DNA of 5,217 nucleotides. Origin: Chroococcidiopsidaceae cyanobacterium CP_BM_RX_35 (GTDB lineage Bacteria; Cyanobacteriota; Cyanobacteriia; Cyanobacteriales; Chroococcidiopsidaceae). A program made the position numbers and the translations under genes. Of the stretch, positions 1 through 5,170 are shown piece by piece (positions within the stretch are counted from its first letter, which is position 1; each line of letters begins with the position of its first letter). The DNA lies in NCBI GenBank assembly GCA_019242465.1, contig JAFAVL010000454.1:1-5217 (forward strand), read 5' to 3'. The notes under the pieces were generated by a model that worked only from the letters and a program-made list of their open reading frames with translations, searched no databases and was not told the origin of the DNA.

Positions 1-112
1 TCAATAAACTTAGGCTGAAAGCTTGATTTTCCGTTGAAACTGAAGAATAATCTGCTCCTATCTTTTCATGAAGTACTACCCCAAAATGCTTACTGTGCAA
101 TGTTTGAGGCAT
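1..112 (-). CDS. Possible start of an unrecognised gene, cut by the left window edge
   Basis: An ATG at 112-110 on the minus strand begins a frame that stays open for 37 codons to the window edge (MPQTLHSKHFGVVLHEK...). It has a plausible Shine-Dalgarno (GAAGGGG, about 8 nt upstream), while the other two minus-strand frames hit stops in this stretch. The frame is the same one that carries the IS1 transposase remnant upstream, but recognisable transposase homology ends at about 131. The stretch could therefore be a real gene next to a truncated IS, or simply a decayed continuation of the IS. I do not recognise the peptide and assign no function. Confidence 0.22.
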   Translation of the reverse strand, partial: MPQTLHSKHFGVVLHEKIGADYSSVSTENQAFSLSLL

Positions 113-130
113 GATTGATACCCCTTCAGG

Positions 131-460
131 CAACCAAGACCAACTTACCTGAGTAACCCTGGCAATTCCTCGCAGTGATATTCTCTCTAGTAAGAGTCGA
201 TCGATGAGCTGTTTTATTTCCTGTGAAACAGTGGTTTTAGTAGAATTGACGACAAATTGGCGACCACAGCTTTTACATTGATATTTTTACTTGCCGTGAT
301 GAACTGAACCATTTTTAATTAAGTGCTCAGAGCCACAGGTAGGACAGACTCGTTCTGAAGGTTCTTTACATATTTCTTGGGATAGTTCTATCGCATCTCG
401 TGTTAATTTAGACAGTAGTAGTACAAATGAGTAAAGTAAGAACGTCAAAATTGTTGTCAT
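131..460 (-). pseudogene. IS1-family transposase (InsA-like N-terminal part), broken and truncated
   Basis: Read on the minus strand from an ATG at 460, this encodes an IS1-type transposase N-terminus. A hydrophobic/helical lead (to about residue 18) is followed by a zinc ribbon whose first cysteine pair is CPTC (residues 39-42) and second pair is CKSC, followed by GRQF. A helix-turn-helix-like segment (LLLERISLRGIARVTQVSWSWL) comes next. The motif order and spacing match IS1-family InsA regions from memory of the family. An in-frame TAA at 289-287 falls between the two cysteine pairs (HHGK-stop-KYQC), where the family usually has Gln or Pro, so a single CAA-to-TAA change would explain it. 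Similarity stops after VSWSWL at about 131, and the DDE catalytic half (InsB) is absent from the window. The protein cannot be functional. The outer end of the element could not be fixed; it should lie upstream of the ATG, around 500-570. Confidence 0.8.
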
Positions 461-645
461 CAAAAATATTAATTTGTGGGCGATTATGTGAGGATTATTT
501 GCATTAGCTGATATTATACAGAATACTGATGGGGCAAGAGTTCTACCTCACCACTACTTCCATATCACTACCAAAAGGCCAAGCGTTTGAGCGCAATTCA
601 GACAGCATCAATACTGTATCCAATAGCAAATGGATAAAGTCGAAC
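461..645. other. Non-coding stretch between the ABC operon end and the IS1 remnant
   Basis: No convincing gene lies here on either strand. On the minus strand it follows the stop codon of the second ABC gene, so it should hold the operon's 3' end, but I see no stem followed by a T run. It must also contain the outer end of the IS1 remnant; the segment around 505-560 (minus strand begins GGTAGAACTCTTGCC) is a vague candidate for an inverted-repeat end, with no partner in the window to confirm it. The 461-515 part is AT-rich. Confidence 0.5.
602..617 (-). repeat. Small hairpin downstream of the ABC operon
   Basis: The minus-strand sequence ACAGTATTGATGCTGT can fold into a 6-bp stem (one G-U pair) with a TTGA tetraloop, 29 nt beyond the stop codon of the second ABC gene. 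It is not followed by a T tract, so it is not a standard intrinsic terminator. It might protect a 3' end or be chance. Confidence 0.25.
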
Positions 646-2412
646 TTAGTGATTAGAAGCTGCATCAAGTTGAAGGGCATAGAGGTTTGCATAGACTCCC
701 TGGTGAGTGATCAGTTCTGCGTGAGTCCCCTGCTCTACAATTTGTCCTTGCTGAACGACCAACACCTGGTCAGCGCGGGTAACTGTGCTGAGACGGTGGG
801 CAATCACAAAGCTAGTGCGATTTTGCAGTAAACGGGTGATCGCATCTTGCACTAGTGCTTCTGTACGAGTGTCGATGCTGCTGGTTGCTTCATCGAGAAT
901 CAGAATTTGGGGATTAATCAATACAGCCCGTGCAATGCTGACAAGCTGTCGCTGTCCCTGGCTCAGGGGAGCACCCCGCTCTCCTAATTGAGTTGTATAC
1001 CCCTGCGGCAATGAAGTGATGAACTCATGCACATTAGCTAACTGGGCCGCTGCTTCAATATCAGCCTGTACCGCGTGCGGACAACCAAAGGCAATATTTT
1101 CCGCCACAGTTCCGCTGAACAGAATATTATCTTGCAAAACGATGCCGATTTGACGGCGTAAACTCGCCTGTGTCACGTTGCGTACGTCAATTCCATCAAT
1201 TTTGACCGCACCGCCAGACACATCGTAGAAACGTAGAATCAGGTTGATGATGGTACTTTTACCTGCTCCAGTCGGTCCTACCAACGCCATCATCTGTCCA
1301 GGCTGAGCCTGCAGATTCACCCCTTTCAGCACCAGCTGATTTGGTGTGTAGCCAAAGGTGACATCCTCAAACGTCACCTCACCCTGTATCGACGGCATTT
1401 CAACGGCATTCGGGGCATCATTGAGTTGTGAGGGTTCATCCAGTAGCAGAAAGATCCGCTCCAGACCTGCCATGGCAGACTGGGCTTGCGTATAAAACTG
1501 GCTGAGAATTTGGATGGGGCGAAAGAACTGTTGGATATAGATTAAAAACGCAGTTACAACCCCCACAGTGACGGCTCCTGTGACTGCGAGGTAGCCTCCA
1601 TAAGCTAGTACTACGGCGGTGGCCAGCGTATTGAGAAAATCAATAGATGGCAAAAATGCAGCGGTAATTGCCACTGCCTGAACATTAGCATCACGATTGG
1701 CAGCGTTCAACAGGTCGAACTCTGCGATATTGAGTTGGGTGCGGTTGAATGCCTGCGCCTCCCGGACGCTGACGATGCTTTCTTCAAGATTGGCGGAGAG
1801 TTCACCAATCGTCTTGCGGGTGATGCGAAATCTAGCTCTAGCCCAGCGGGAAAATATCCCAGTCGTGAAGATCATCAGCGGCACGACCAGATTGCTCAGT
1901 AAGCCAAGGTGGAGATTAATCGAGAGCATGGCGATAATAATGCCGATCAAGCTGAACAGGTTGCCCAGCATTTGAGGAATCGTCTGGCCAAATGCCTGAT
2001 TGACCGTGTTCACATCGTTCAACAAGCGACTCATGAGATCCCCTGCTTCGCTGCGATCAAAAAAGCTGACGGGTAGGCTTTGGATTTTGGTGAAGATATC
2101 TTGCCGCAGTTGAGCCAGTAACCGTTGCATGATCCAGCCGACTCGCAAAATCTGACCCCGAATTGCCCAGATACCAGAGATGTAGATCAGCGCCAGTAGC
2201 CCCAACATCACTAACAATCCCGGCAAATTTCCCTGCACAATCAGGTTGTCAATCGACCAGCCGACTAAGAAGGGACCAATAGACTGCGTGGCAGCACCGA
2301 GCGCAATCAGTGTCAGGGCAACAGGAATTTCTTTGCGAAAGGGTCGGAGATATTGTAAAAAGCGCCCCAGGGTTGAGAACTGCTGAGTTGCTTTTTGATC
2401 GGATGCAATCAT
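646..2412 (-). CDS. ABC exporter half-transporter with the competent Walker B (TM288/BmrD-like subunit)
   Basis: Fused membrane and ATPase subunit of a type IV ABC exporter (MdlB/MsbA-like), 588 residues from the ATG at 2412-2410; about 580-600 is usual. Residues below count from this ATG. The membrane domain spans about 20-315 with six likely helices, the clearest near 30-50, 65-90, 150-190 and 260-300. The ATPase domain (about 340-580) has an A-loop Tyr (355), Walker A GPTGAGKST (379-387), Q-loop Gln (427), signature LSQGQ (483-487) in place of LSGGQ, Walker B ILILDE with catalytic Glu (508), D-loop SSID and switch His (539, in IAHRLST). With the upstream gene product it should form a heterodimer in the cytoplasmic membrane, supplying Walker A/B for the hydrolytic site. 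A GTG at 2430 would add six residues and overlap the previous gene by 8 bp. I prefer the ATG because GAGAG sits 7 nt upstream of it, whereas the GGAG near the GTG is only 1 nt away. Substrate unknown; multidrug or lipid export is an inference from the class. Confidence 0.95.
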   Translation of the reverse strand: MIASDQKATQQFSTLGRFLQYLRPFRKEIPVALTLIALGAATQSIGPFLVGWSIDNLIVQGNLPGLLVMLGLLALIYISGIWAIRGQILRVGWIMQRLLAQLRQDIFTKIQSLPVSFFDRSEAGDLMSRLLNDVNTVNQAFGQTIPQMLGNLFSLIGIIIAMLSINLHLGLLSNLVVPLMIFTTGIFSRWARARFRITRKTIGELSANLEESIVSVREAQAFNRTQLNIAEFDLLNAANRDANVQAVAITAAFLPSIDFLNTLATAVVLAYGGYLAVTGAVTVGVVTAFLIYIQQFFRPIQILSQFYTQAQSAMAGLERIFLLLDEPSQLNDAPNAVEMPSIQGEVTFEDVTFGYTPNQLVLKGVNLQAQPGQMMALVGPTGAGKSTIINLILRFYDVSGGAVKIDGIDVRNVTQASLRRQIGIVLQDNILFSGTVAENIAFGCPHAVQADIEAAAQLANVHEFITSLPQGYTTQLGERGAPLSQGQRQLVSIARAVLINPQILILDEATSSIDTRTEALVQDAITRLLQNRTSFVIAHRLSTVTRADQVLVVQQGQIVEQGTHAELITHQGVYANLYALQLDAASNH

Positions 2413-2419
2413 AGGGCTT

Positions 2420-2439
2420 CTCTCACGCACGCTCCTTTT
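2420..2439 (-). promoter_or_regulatory. Gene junction with two possible ribosome binding sites
   Basis: The end of the upstream gene contains AAAAGGAG (2439-2432) one nucleotide before a GTG (2430-2428), and GAGAG (2424-2420) seven nucleotides before the ATG (2412-2410). The upstream stop TGA is at 2425-2423. Either start implies translational coupling, since ribosomes finishing the first subunit end within a few bases of the second start. This suits two proteins needed in equal amounts. Confidence 0.5.
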
Positions 2440-4195
2440 GCCTCACCTGGGACTCCAAAATCGCTTCATAAAGCGGATGTTGCATCAACTCTTCATGGGT
2501 CCCCTGGGCCACGAGTCGTCCTTTGTCGATCAACAAGATGCGATCAGCATTTCTCACTGTACTAATCCGTTGGGCGATGACAAACGCGTTACAGGTTTTT
2601 TGGCGCATTAAATCATCGAGTTTAGCTTGAATCTGGGTAGCGGTTTTGGCATCTACGGCAGAGGTGCTGTCATCCAAGATGAGAATGCTGTAATTTGTCA
2701 ATAACGTCCGGGCGATCGCGATCCGTTGCTTTTGCCCGCCGGACAAGCCCACCCCCCGTTCACCCACGATTGTTGCGTACCCATGGGGCAAGTTGGAAAT
2801 AAAATCATGGATTTGTGCGGTTTGTGCAACCTCGATCACCTGCTCCAATGAGGCATCGGGCTTTGCGTAGGCAATATTTTCCCGGAGGGTACCCGAAAAC
2901 AGCGTGGTTTCTTGAAACACAGTGCCAATGTGCGATCGCAAACTTGCCAGTGTAAAATCCCGCACATCCCTGCCGTCAATGCGAACCGCACCCGACGTGA
3001 CATCGTAAAAGCGAGGAATCAGGTTCATAATCGTGCTTTTTCCGGAACCTGTCATTCCCAGAACGGCAATCAGTTCATTAGGTTTGGTTTCAAAAGAAAC
3101 GCCCTTGATTGTTTCAGTCGTGGCTCCCGGATAACGGAATGAAACATTTTCAAATGTAACTTTGCCTCTACAGGTATTAAACGGCACGGCACTGGGATAA
3201 TCGCGAATTTCAATCCTCGCATCTACTACCTCGTACACCCGTTGGGCAGATGCAGCAGCTTGTGCGATCGTGGGAGCCGCAAACCCGATTAACAAAATTG
3301 GTTGGAGCAGCAACAGCAAATAAGAGTTAAATGCTACCAACTCACCGATGGAGAACCTGCCCCCAATTACCGCTGCTCCCCCATAGCCAACGACGACCAC
3401 CGTAATTAAATTGCTCAGGAGAAAGATAAATGGAAAGGTATTGCGGATAGCATAAATGGTTTTCATGTTTGCCTTCACCAGGGCACCATTCAGCGTTGTA
3501 TAGCGCGTTGTTTCAGTAGACTCTCGCACGAATGCTTTCACCACACGTACACCTAGCAAGTTCTCTTGCAATACCGTATTAAGATCACTCAGTTGCTCTT
3601 GCACCTGCTGGAACAATTGGCTATTCTGACTGAGGAAACGCGCCATCAACCAGCCCGCCATTGGCACTACCGTCAGAGTAATCAGCGCCAGTTGCCAGTT
3701 CATCACCAGCAAAATTACGGCAATACTCACGAGCGTTATGACTGCACTGATTACCTGCATCAGGCTTATACTAAGGAAGGTGCGGATTTGCTCAATATCG
3801 CTGGTGACGCGAGTCAGCAGTTGCGAGGTCTGTGATTGATCGTGGTAACTGAAACTAAGATTTTGAATCTTGCTGAAAATTTTGTTTCGCAGATCATAGA
3901 CAACACCCTGAGATGCTGCTTCTGCCCAGAAGCTTTGTCCAAAGTTAAATAGACCTCGGGCAATTGCGGCAACGACCATCCATCCGGCACTATAAAGCAC
4001 AATTTGCAGATTTTGTTTAGAAATGCCTTGGTCAATTGCCCAGCGAAACAGTTGAGGGGTGACTGCATAGGTAGCCGTCAAGAGCAATGAGCTAGCTAAC
4101 GCTCCCAGCGAAGTCCAACGATAGACACTTAAACTGCCTAGCACGCGTTGGAGCAGTTGCAACGATGAGGTGTTTTGGTCTGGTTGCTGAACCAA
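2423..4195 (-). CDS. ABC exporter half-transporter with a degenerate ATP site (TM287/BmrC-like subunit)
   Basis: Fused membrane and ATPase subunit of a type IV ABC exporter, 590 residues, and the first gene of the pair. Likely membrane helices lie near residues 27-47, 65-85, 142-185 (two), 253-278 and 283-310. The ATPase domain (about 345-580) has an A-loop Tyr (355), Walker A GMTGSGKST (380-388), Q-loop Gln (428) and a canonical signature LSGGQ (484-488). Walker B reads LILDD, so Asp509 replaces the catalytic Glu. The H-loop reads IAQRIST, so Gln542 replaces the switch His. These are the changes known for the degenerate partner in heterodimers such as TM287/288, so its own ATP site should bind but hydrolyse poorly, while its intact signature completes the partner's active site. 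The start is a TTG (4195-4193) with AAGGA 9 nt upstream; an in-frame TGA just upstream rules out an earlier start. A nearby ATG (4205-4203) is out of frame. The substrate cannot be read from sequence. Confidence 0.95.
   Translation of the reverse strand: MVQQPDQNTSSLQLLQRVLGSLSVYRWTSLGALASSLLLTATYAVTPQLFRWAIDQGISKQNLQIVLYSAGWMVVAAIARGLFNFGQSFWAEAASQGVVYDLRNKIFSKIQNLSFSYHDQSQTSQLLTRVTSDIEQIRTFLSISLMQVISAVITLVSIAVILLVMNWQLALITLTVVPMAGWLMARFLSQNSQLFQQVQEQLSDLNTVLQENLLGVRVVKAFVRESTETTRYTTLNGALVKANMKTIYAIRNTFPFIFLLSNLITVVVVGYGGAAVIGGRFSIGELVAFNSYLLLLLQPILLIGFAAPTIAQAAASAQRVYEVVDARIEIRDYPSAVPFNTCRGKVTFENVSFRYPGATTETIKGVSFETKPNELIAVLGMTGSGKSTIMNLIPRFYDVTSGAVRIDGRDVRDFTLASLRSHIGTVFQETTLFSGTLRENIAYAKPDASLEQVIEVAQTAQIHDFISNLPHGYATIVGERGVGLSGGQKQRIAIARTLLTNYSILILDDSTSAVDAKTATQIQAKLDDLMRQKTCNAFVIAQRISTVRNADRILLIDKGRLVAQGTHEELMQHPLYEAILESQVRQKERA
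2712..2719. repeat. HIP1 octamer GCGATCGC
   Basis: This exact palindromic octamer is highly over-represented in many cyanobacterial genomes. It lies inside the ATPase domain coding region of the first ABC gene, next to a further overlapping CGATC. It supports a cyanobacterial source; no local function is implied. Confidence 0.8.
2932..2939. repeat. HIP1 octamer GCGATCGC (second copy)
   Basis: Second exact copy, within TGCGATCGCA, also inside the ATPase domain coding region of the first ABC gene. Both copies lie in the intact operon and none was noticed in the IS remnants. Confidence 0.8.
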
Positions 4196-4204
4196 CGGAA
4201 TTCA

Positions 4205-4210
4205 TCCTTC
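4205..4210 (-). promoter_or_regulatory. Ribosome binding site that supports the TTG start of the first ABC gene
   Basis: The minus strand reads GAAGGA here, 9 nt before the TTG at 4195-4193. It overlaps an ATG (4205-4203) that is out of frame with the transporter, so the SD-to-TTG spacing is what decides the start. Confidence 0.6.
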
Positions 4211-4313
4211 TAGGTTTGGAATCAACGCACTACAGTTGTAGATAGAAGCGAGGATGACAACCAGAACTGACCGCTTTTGCACTTGGCTTGTCTCCCATTT
4301 GACTGCTGAGAAT

Positions 4314-4334
4314 CGAAAAACCCTAGGCTTTTCG
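4314..4334 (-). repeat. Strong hairpin in the 5' leader of the ABC operon
   Basis: The minus strand can form a 9-bp stem (CGAAAAGCC with GGTTTTTCG, one G-U pair) closed by a 3-nt loop, about 120 nt before the TTG start. On the plus strand one pair becomes an A-C mismatch, so the fold favours minus-strand RNA. There is no T run after it, so it is unlikely to be an intrinsic terminator. A leader-RNA structure or a protein site built on the central CCTAGG is possible. Confidence 0.4.
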
Positions 4335-4344
4335 TCGTCTCATC

Positions 4345-4365
4345 TTAACCCTAAGAATCTGTTAA
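4345..4365. promoter_or_regulatory. Inverted repeat TTAAC-N11-GTTAA, possible operator
   Basis: TTAAC (4345-4349) and GTTAA (4361-4365) form a perfect 5-bp inverted repeat with 11 bp between. The half-site centres are 16 bp apart, less than two helical turns. It adjoins the AT-rich block where the ABC operon promoter would be expected. It matches no regulator site I can name; the short half-sites in AT-rich DNA could easily be chance. Confidence 0.25.
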
Positions 4366-4419
4366 TAAATAAATTTTACAATTACCTGAGAAAGGATTAC
4401 ACTCAAGGCAGGATAAAAC

Positions 4420-4694
4420 GGTGTTGCCAACTTGAGGAGAGCTGACAACAGGTAGCAGGTTTTGAGATACTACTGTCATGATGACTAGCTCTCCCCATCC
4501 CTACAAAGGCTACCGATTCCCTGCCGAGATTATTAGCCACTGCGTCTGGCTCTACTATACCTTCCCGTTGAGCTACCGCGATGTCGAGAAGATGATGCTT
4601 GAGCGTGGCATCGAGGTGACATATGAATCGATTCGGGAATGGTGCTGTGAAATTCGGGCAGCAGTATGCCAATCAACTGCGGCGAAAACGTCCT
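4420..4694 (+). mobile_element. IS6-family element, left-end fragment
   Basis: The fragment appears to start at GGTGTTGCCAACTTG (4420-4434), which resembles an IS terminal repeat beginning GG. It lies about 58 bp before the transposase ATG, a normal spacing for IS6 elements. The right part, including the catalytic domain and right terminal repeat, is missing; IS6-like sequence ends near 4694, where ISL3-like sequence takes over. Without the right end the terminal repeat and target duplication cannot be confirmed. Confidence 0.55.
4478..4694 (+). pseudogene. IS6-family transposase, N-terminal fragment with a frameshift
   Basis: The ATG at 4478 (or the adjacent one at 4481) opens a typical IS6-family N-terminus: YKGYRFPAEII, then FPLSYRDVEKMMLERGIEV, then TYESIREWC. 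This is the helix-turn-helix region of the family. After WC the matching frame shifts: the expected VKFGQQYANQLRRKRP is read at 4647-4694 in another frame, so one base was gained near 4646, probably the T in TGCTGTG. About 72 of the usual 230 or so residues remain, with no DDE catalytic residues. Beyond 4694 the sequence switches to an ISL3-type transposase. It cannot be functional. Confidence 0.8.
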
Positions 4695-5026
4695 TTGATG
4701 CCTCCTTACTCGCACAGTTGCAGCAGCATCCCACCTTGGCAAGAGTCATCGAGCTCGCTCAAGGATTTATCCAATTGGTTCGCCAATGCCGACCACAGGA
4801 ATTGGACACTTGGTTGGAGCAAGCGAACAACAGCCCTCTAAGACCGTTTCAACAATTTGCTCGGACTTTACAAGAAGACTATGCCGCTGTCAAAGCTGGG
4901 GTGACGTTAGCAGTCAGTAACGGTCAAGTTGAGGGATAAATCAACCGCTTGAAGATGCTCAAAAGGCAGATGTATGGTCGAGCTGGGATGGAGTTGTTGC
5001 GCCGACGATTCTTATTAGCAAGTTAA
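4695..5026 (+). pseudogene. ISL3-family transposase, C-terminal fragment with a nonsense codon
   Basis: From about 4695 the frame (the same one as the ATG at 4478) reads as the C-terminus of an ISL3-family transposase. It shows a helical stretch HPTLARVIELAQGFIQLVRQ, then LQEDYAAVKAGVTLAVSNGQVEG with the likely catalytic Glu of the DDE triad in VEG, and then NRLKMLKRQMYGRAG and RRRFLLAS up to a TAA at 5024-5026. An in-frame TAA at 4937-4939 directly follows VEG, where the family usually has Gln (VEGQINRLK), so one CAA-to-TAA change explains it. About 110 of roughly 400 residues are left; the zinc-finger and DNA-binding N-terminus and the first catalytic residues are missing. Because of the fusion, a 153-codon open frame runs from the IS6 start to this stop. 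That frame is chimeric and includes an out-of-frame middle, so it should not be annotated as a hypothetical protein. Confidence 0.8.
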
Positions 5027-5065
5027 ACCTCAGCTCTGTTATTTAACGACAGCGTTTTTCCCGCC

Positions 5066-5087
5066 TCACCAAAAGTGCGCAAGAGCC
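5066..5087 (-). repeat. Right terminal inverted repeat of the first ISL3-type element
   Basis: Read inward on the minus strand it begins GGCTCTTGCGCAC and ends TTTTGGTGA. It matches the facing repeat at 5096-5117 at 18 of 22 positions, with the first seven and last nine bases identical. Starts of the GGCTCTT type are typical of ISL3 ends, and its position 40 nt after the transposase stop fits. Confidence 0.7.
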
Positions 5088-5102
5088 CTAAATAGGGCTC
5101 TT
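5081..5102. repeat. Perfect palindrome at the ISL3/ISL3 junction
   Basis: AAGAGCCCTA and TAGGGCTCTT flank a 2-bp centre (AA). The palindrome arises because two element ends abut: seven bases of each terminal repeat (AAGAGCC and GGCTCTT) plus the 8-bp spacer CTAAATAG (5088-5095). No T run follows on either strand, so a terminator role is unlikely. Confidence 0.75.
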
Positions 5103-5117
5103 CCGAGGTTTTGGTGA
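5096..5117 (+). repeat. Left terminal inverted repeat of a second ISL3-type element
   Basis: It begins GGCTCTTCCGAGG and ends TTTTGGTGA, pairing with 5066-5087 in inverted orientation (18 of 22 identical). It stands 53 bp upstream of an ATG that looks like an ISL3 transposase start, which identifies it as a left end. Confidence 0.7.
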
Positions 5118-5170
5118 TCCAGTAACAAGCTAGGAGGATGCTATAGAGGATTTGACGCCAATAGAGCGAT

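Larger units (their letters stand above)
4196..4419. other. Leader and promoter region of the ABC operon
   Basis: No convincing gene lies here. It must hold the minus-strand promoter of the ABC operon unless transcription comes from within the IS6 remnant. The AT-rich block at 4362-4383 is the best place for a promoter; TAAAAT at about 4379-4374 could be a -10 element, but no good -35 sits at the right distance. The region also contains three inverted repeats, listed separately where clear. A third, short one is CTACAGTTGTAG (4230-4241), 35 nt before the start codon. The right boundary is the likely end of the IS6 remnant. Confidence 0.45.
4695..5087 (+). mobile_element. ISL3-family element, right-end fragment
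   Basis: It comprises the transposase C-terminus and 61 bp of downstream sequence ending in a terminal inverted repeat (5066-5087). The left part was lost at the junction with the IS6 fragment near 4695. Confidence 0.65.

Noticed and set aside
602..617. Terminator of the ABC operon
   Set aside because: The hairpin is weak and lacks a T tract.
4203..4205. ATG just upstream of the first ABC gene as its start
   Set aside because: It is out of frame with the transporter and overlaps the Shine-Dalgarno sequence. The in-frame TTG at 4195 is the only sensible start.
4343..4365. Pho box (cyanobacterial CTTAACC-type direct repeats)
   Set aside because: Only one CTTAACC-like unit is present, and the next TTAA is not at the expected 11-bp repeat spacing.
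4254..4445. 63-codon plus-strand open frame between the ABC operon and the IS6 remnant
   Set aside because: It crosses the likely IS6 left end, its GAGG directly abuts the ATG with no spacing, and the peptide shows no recognisable motif. Chance is the better explanation.
5081..5102. Intrinsic terminator after the ISL3 fragment
   Set aside because: The hairpin is perfect but no T run follows on either strand, and the palindrome is fully explained by two abutting IS ends.
5066..5117. Hybrid promoter formed by the joined ISL3 ends, as in some IS circles
   Set aside because: TAAATA in the spacer could pass for a -10, but the hexamer 17 bp upstream is TCACCA, a poor -35, and the same holds on the other strand.
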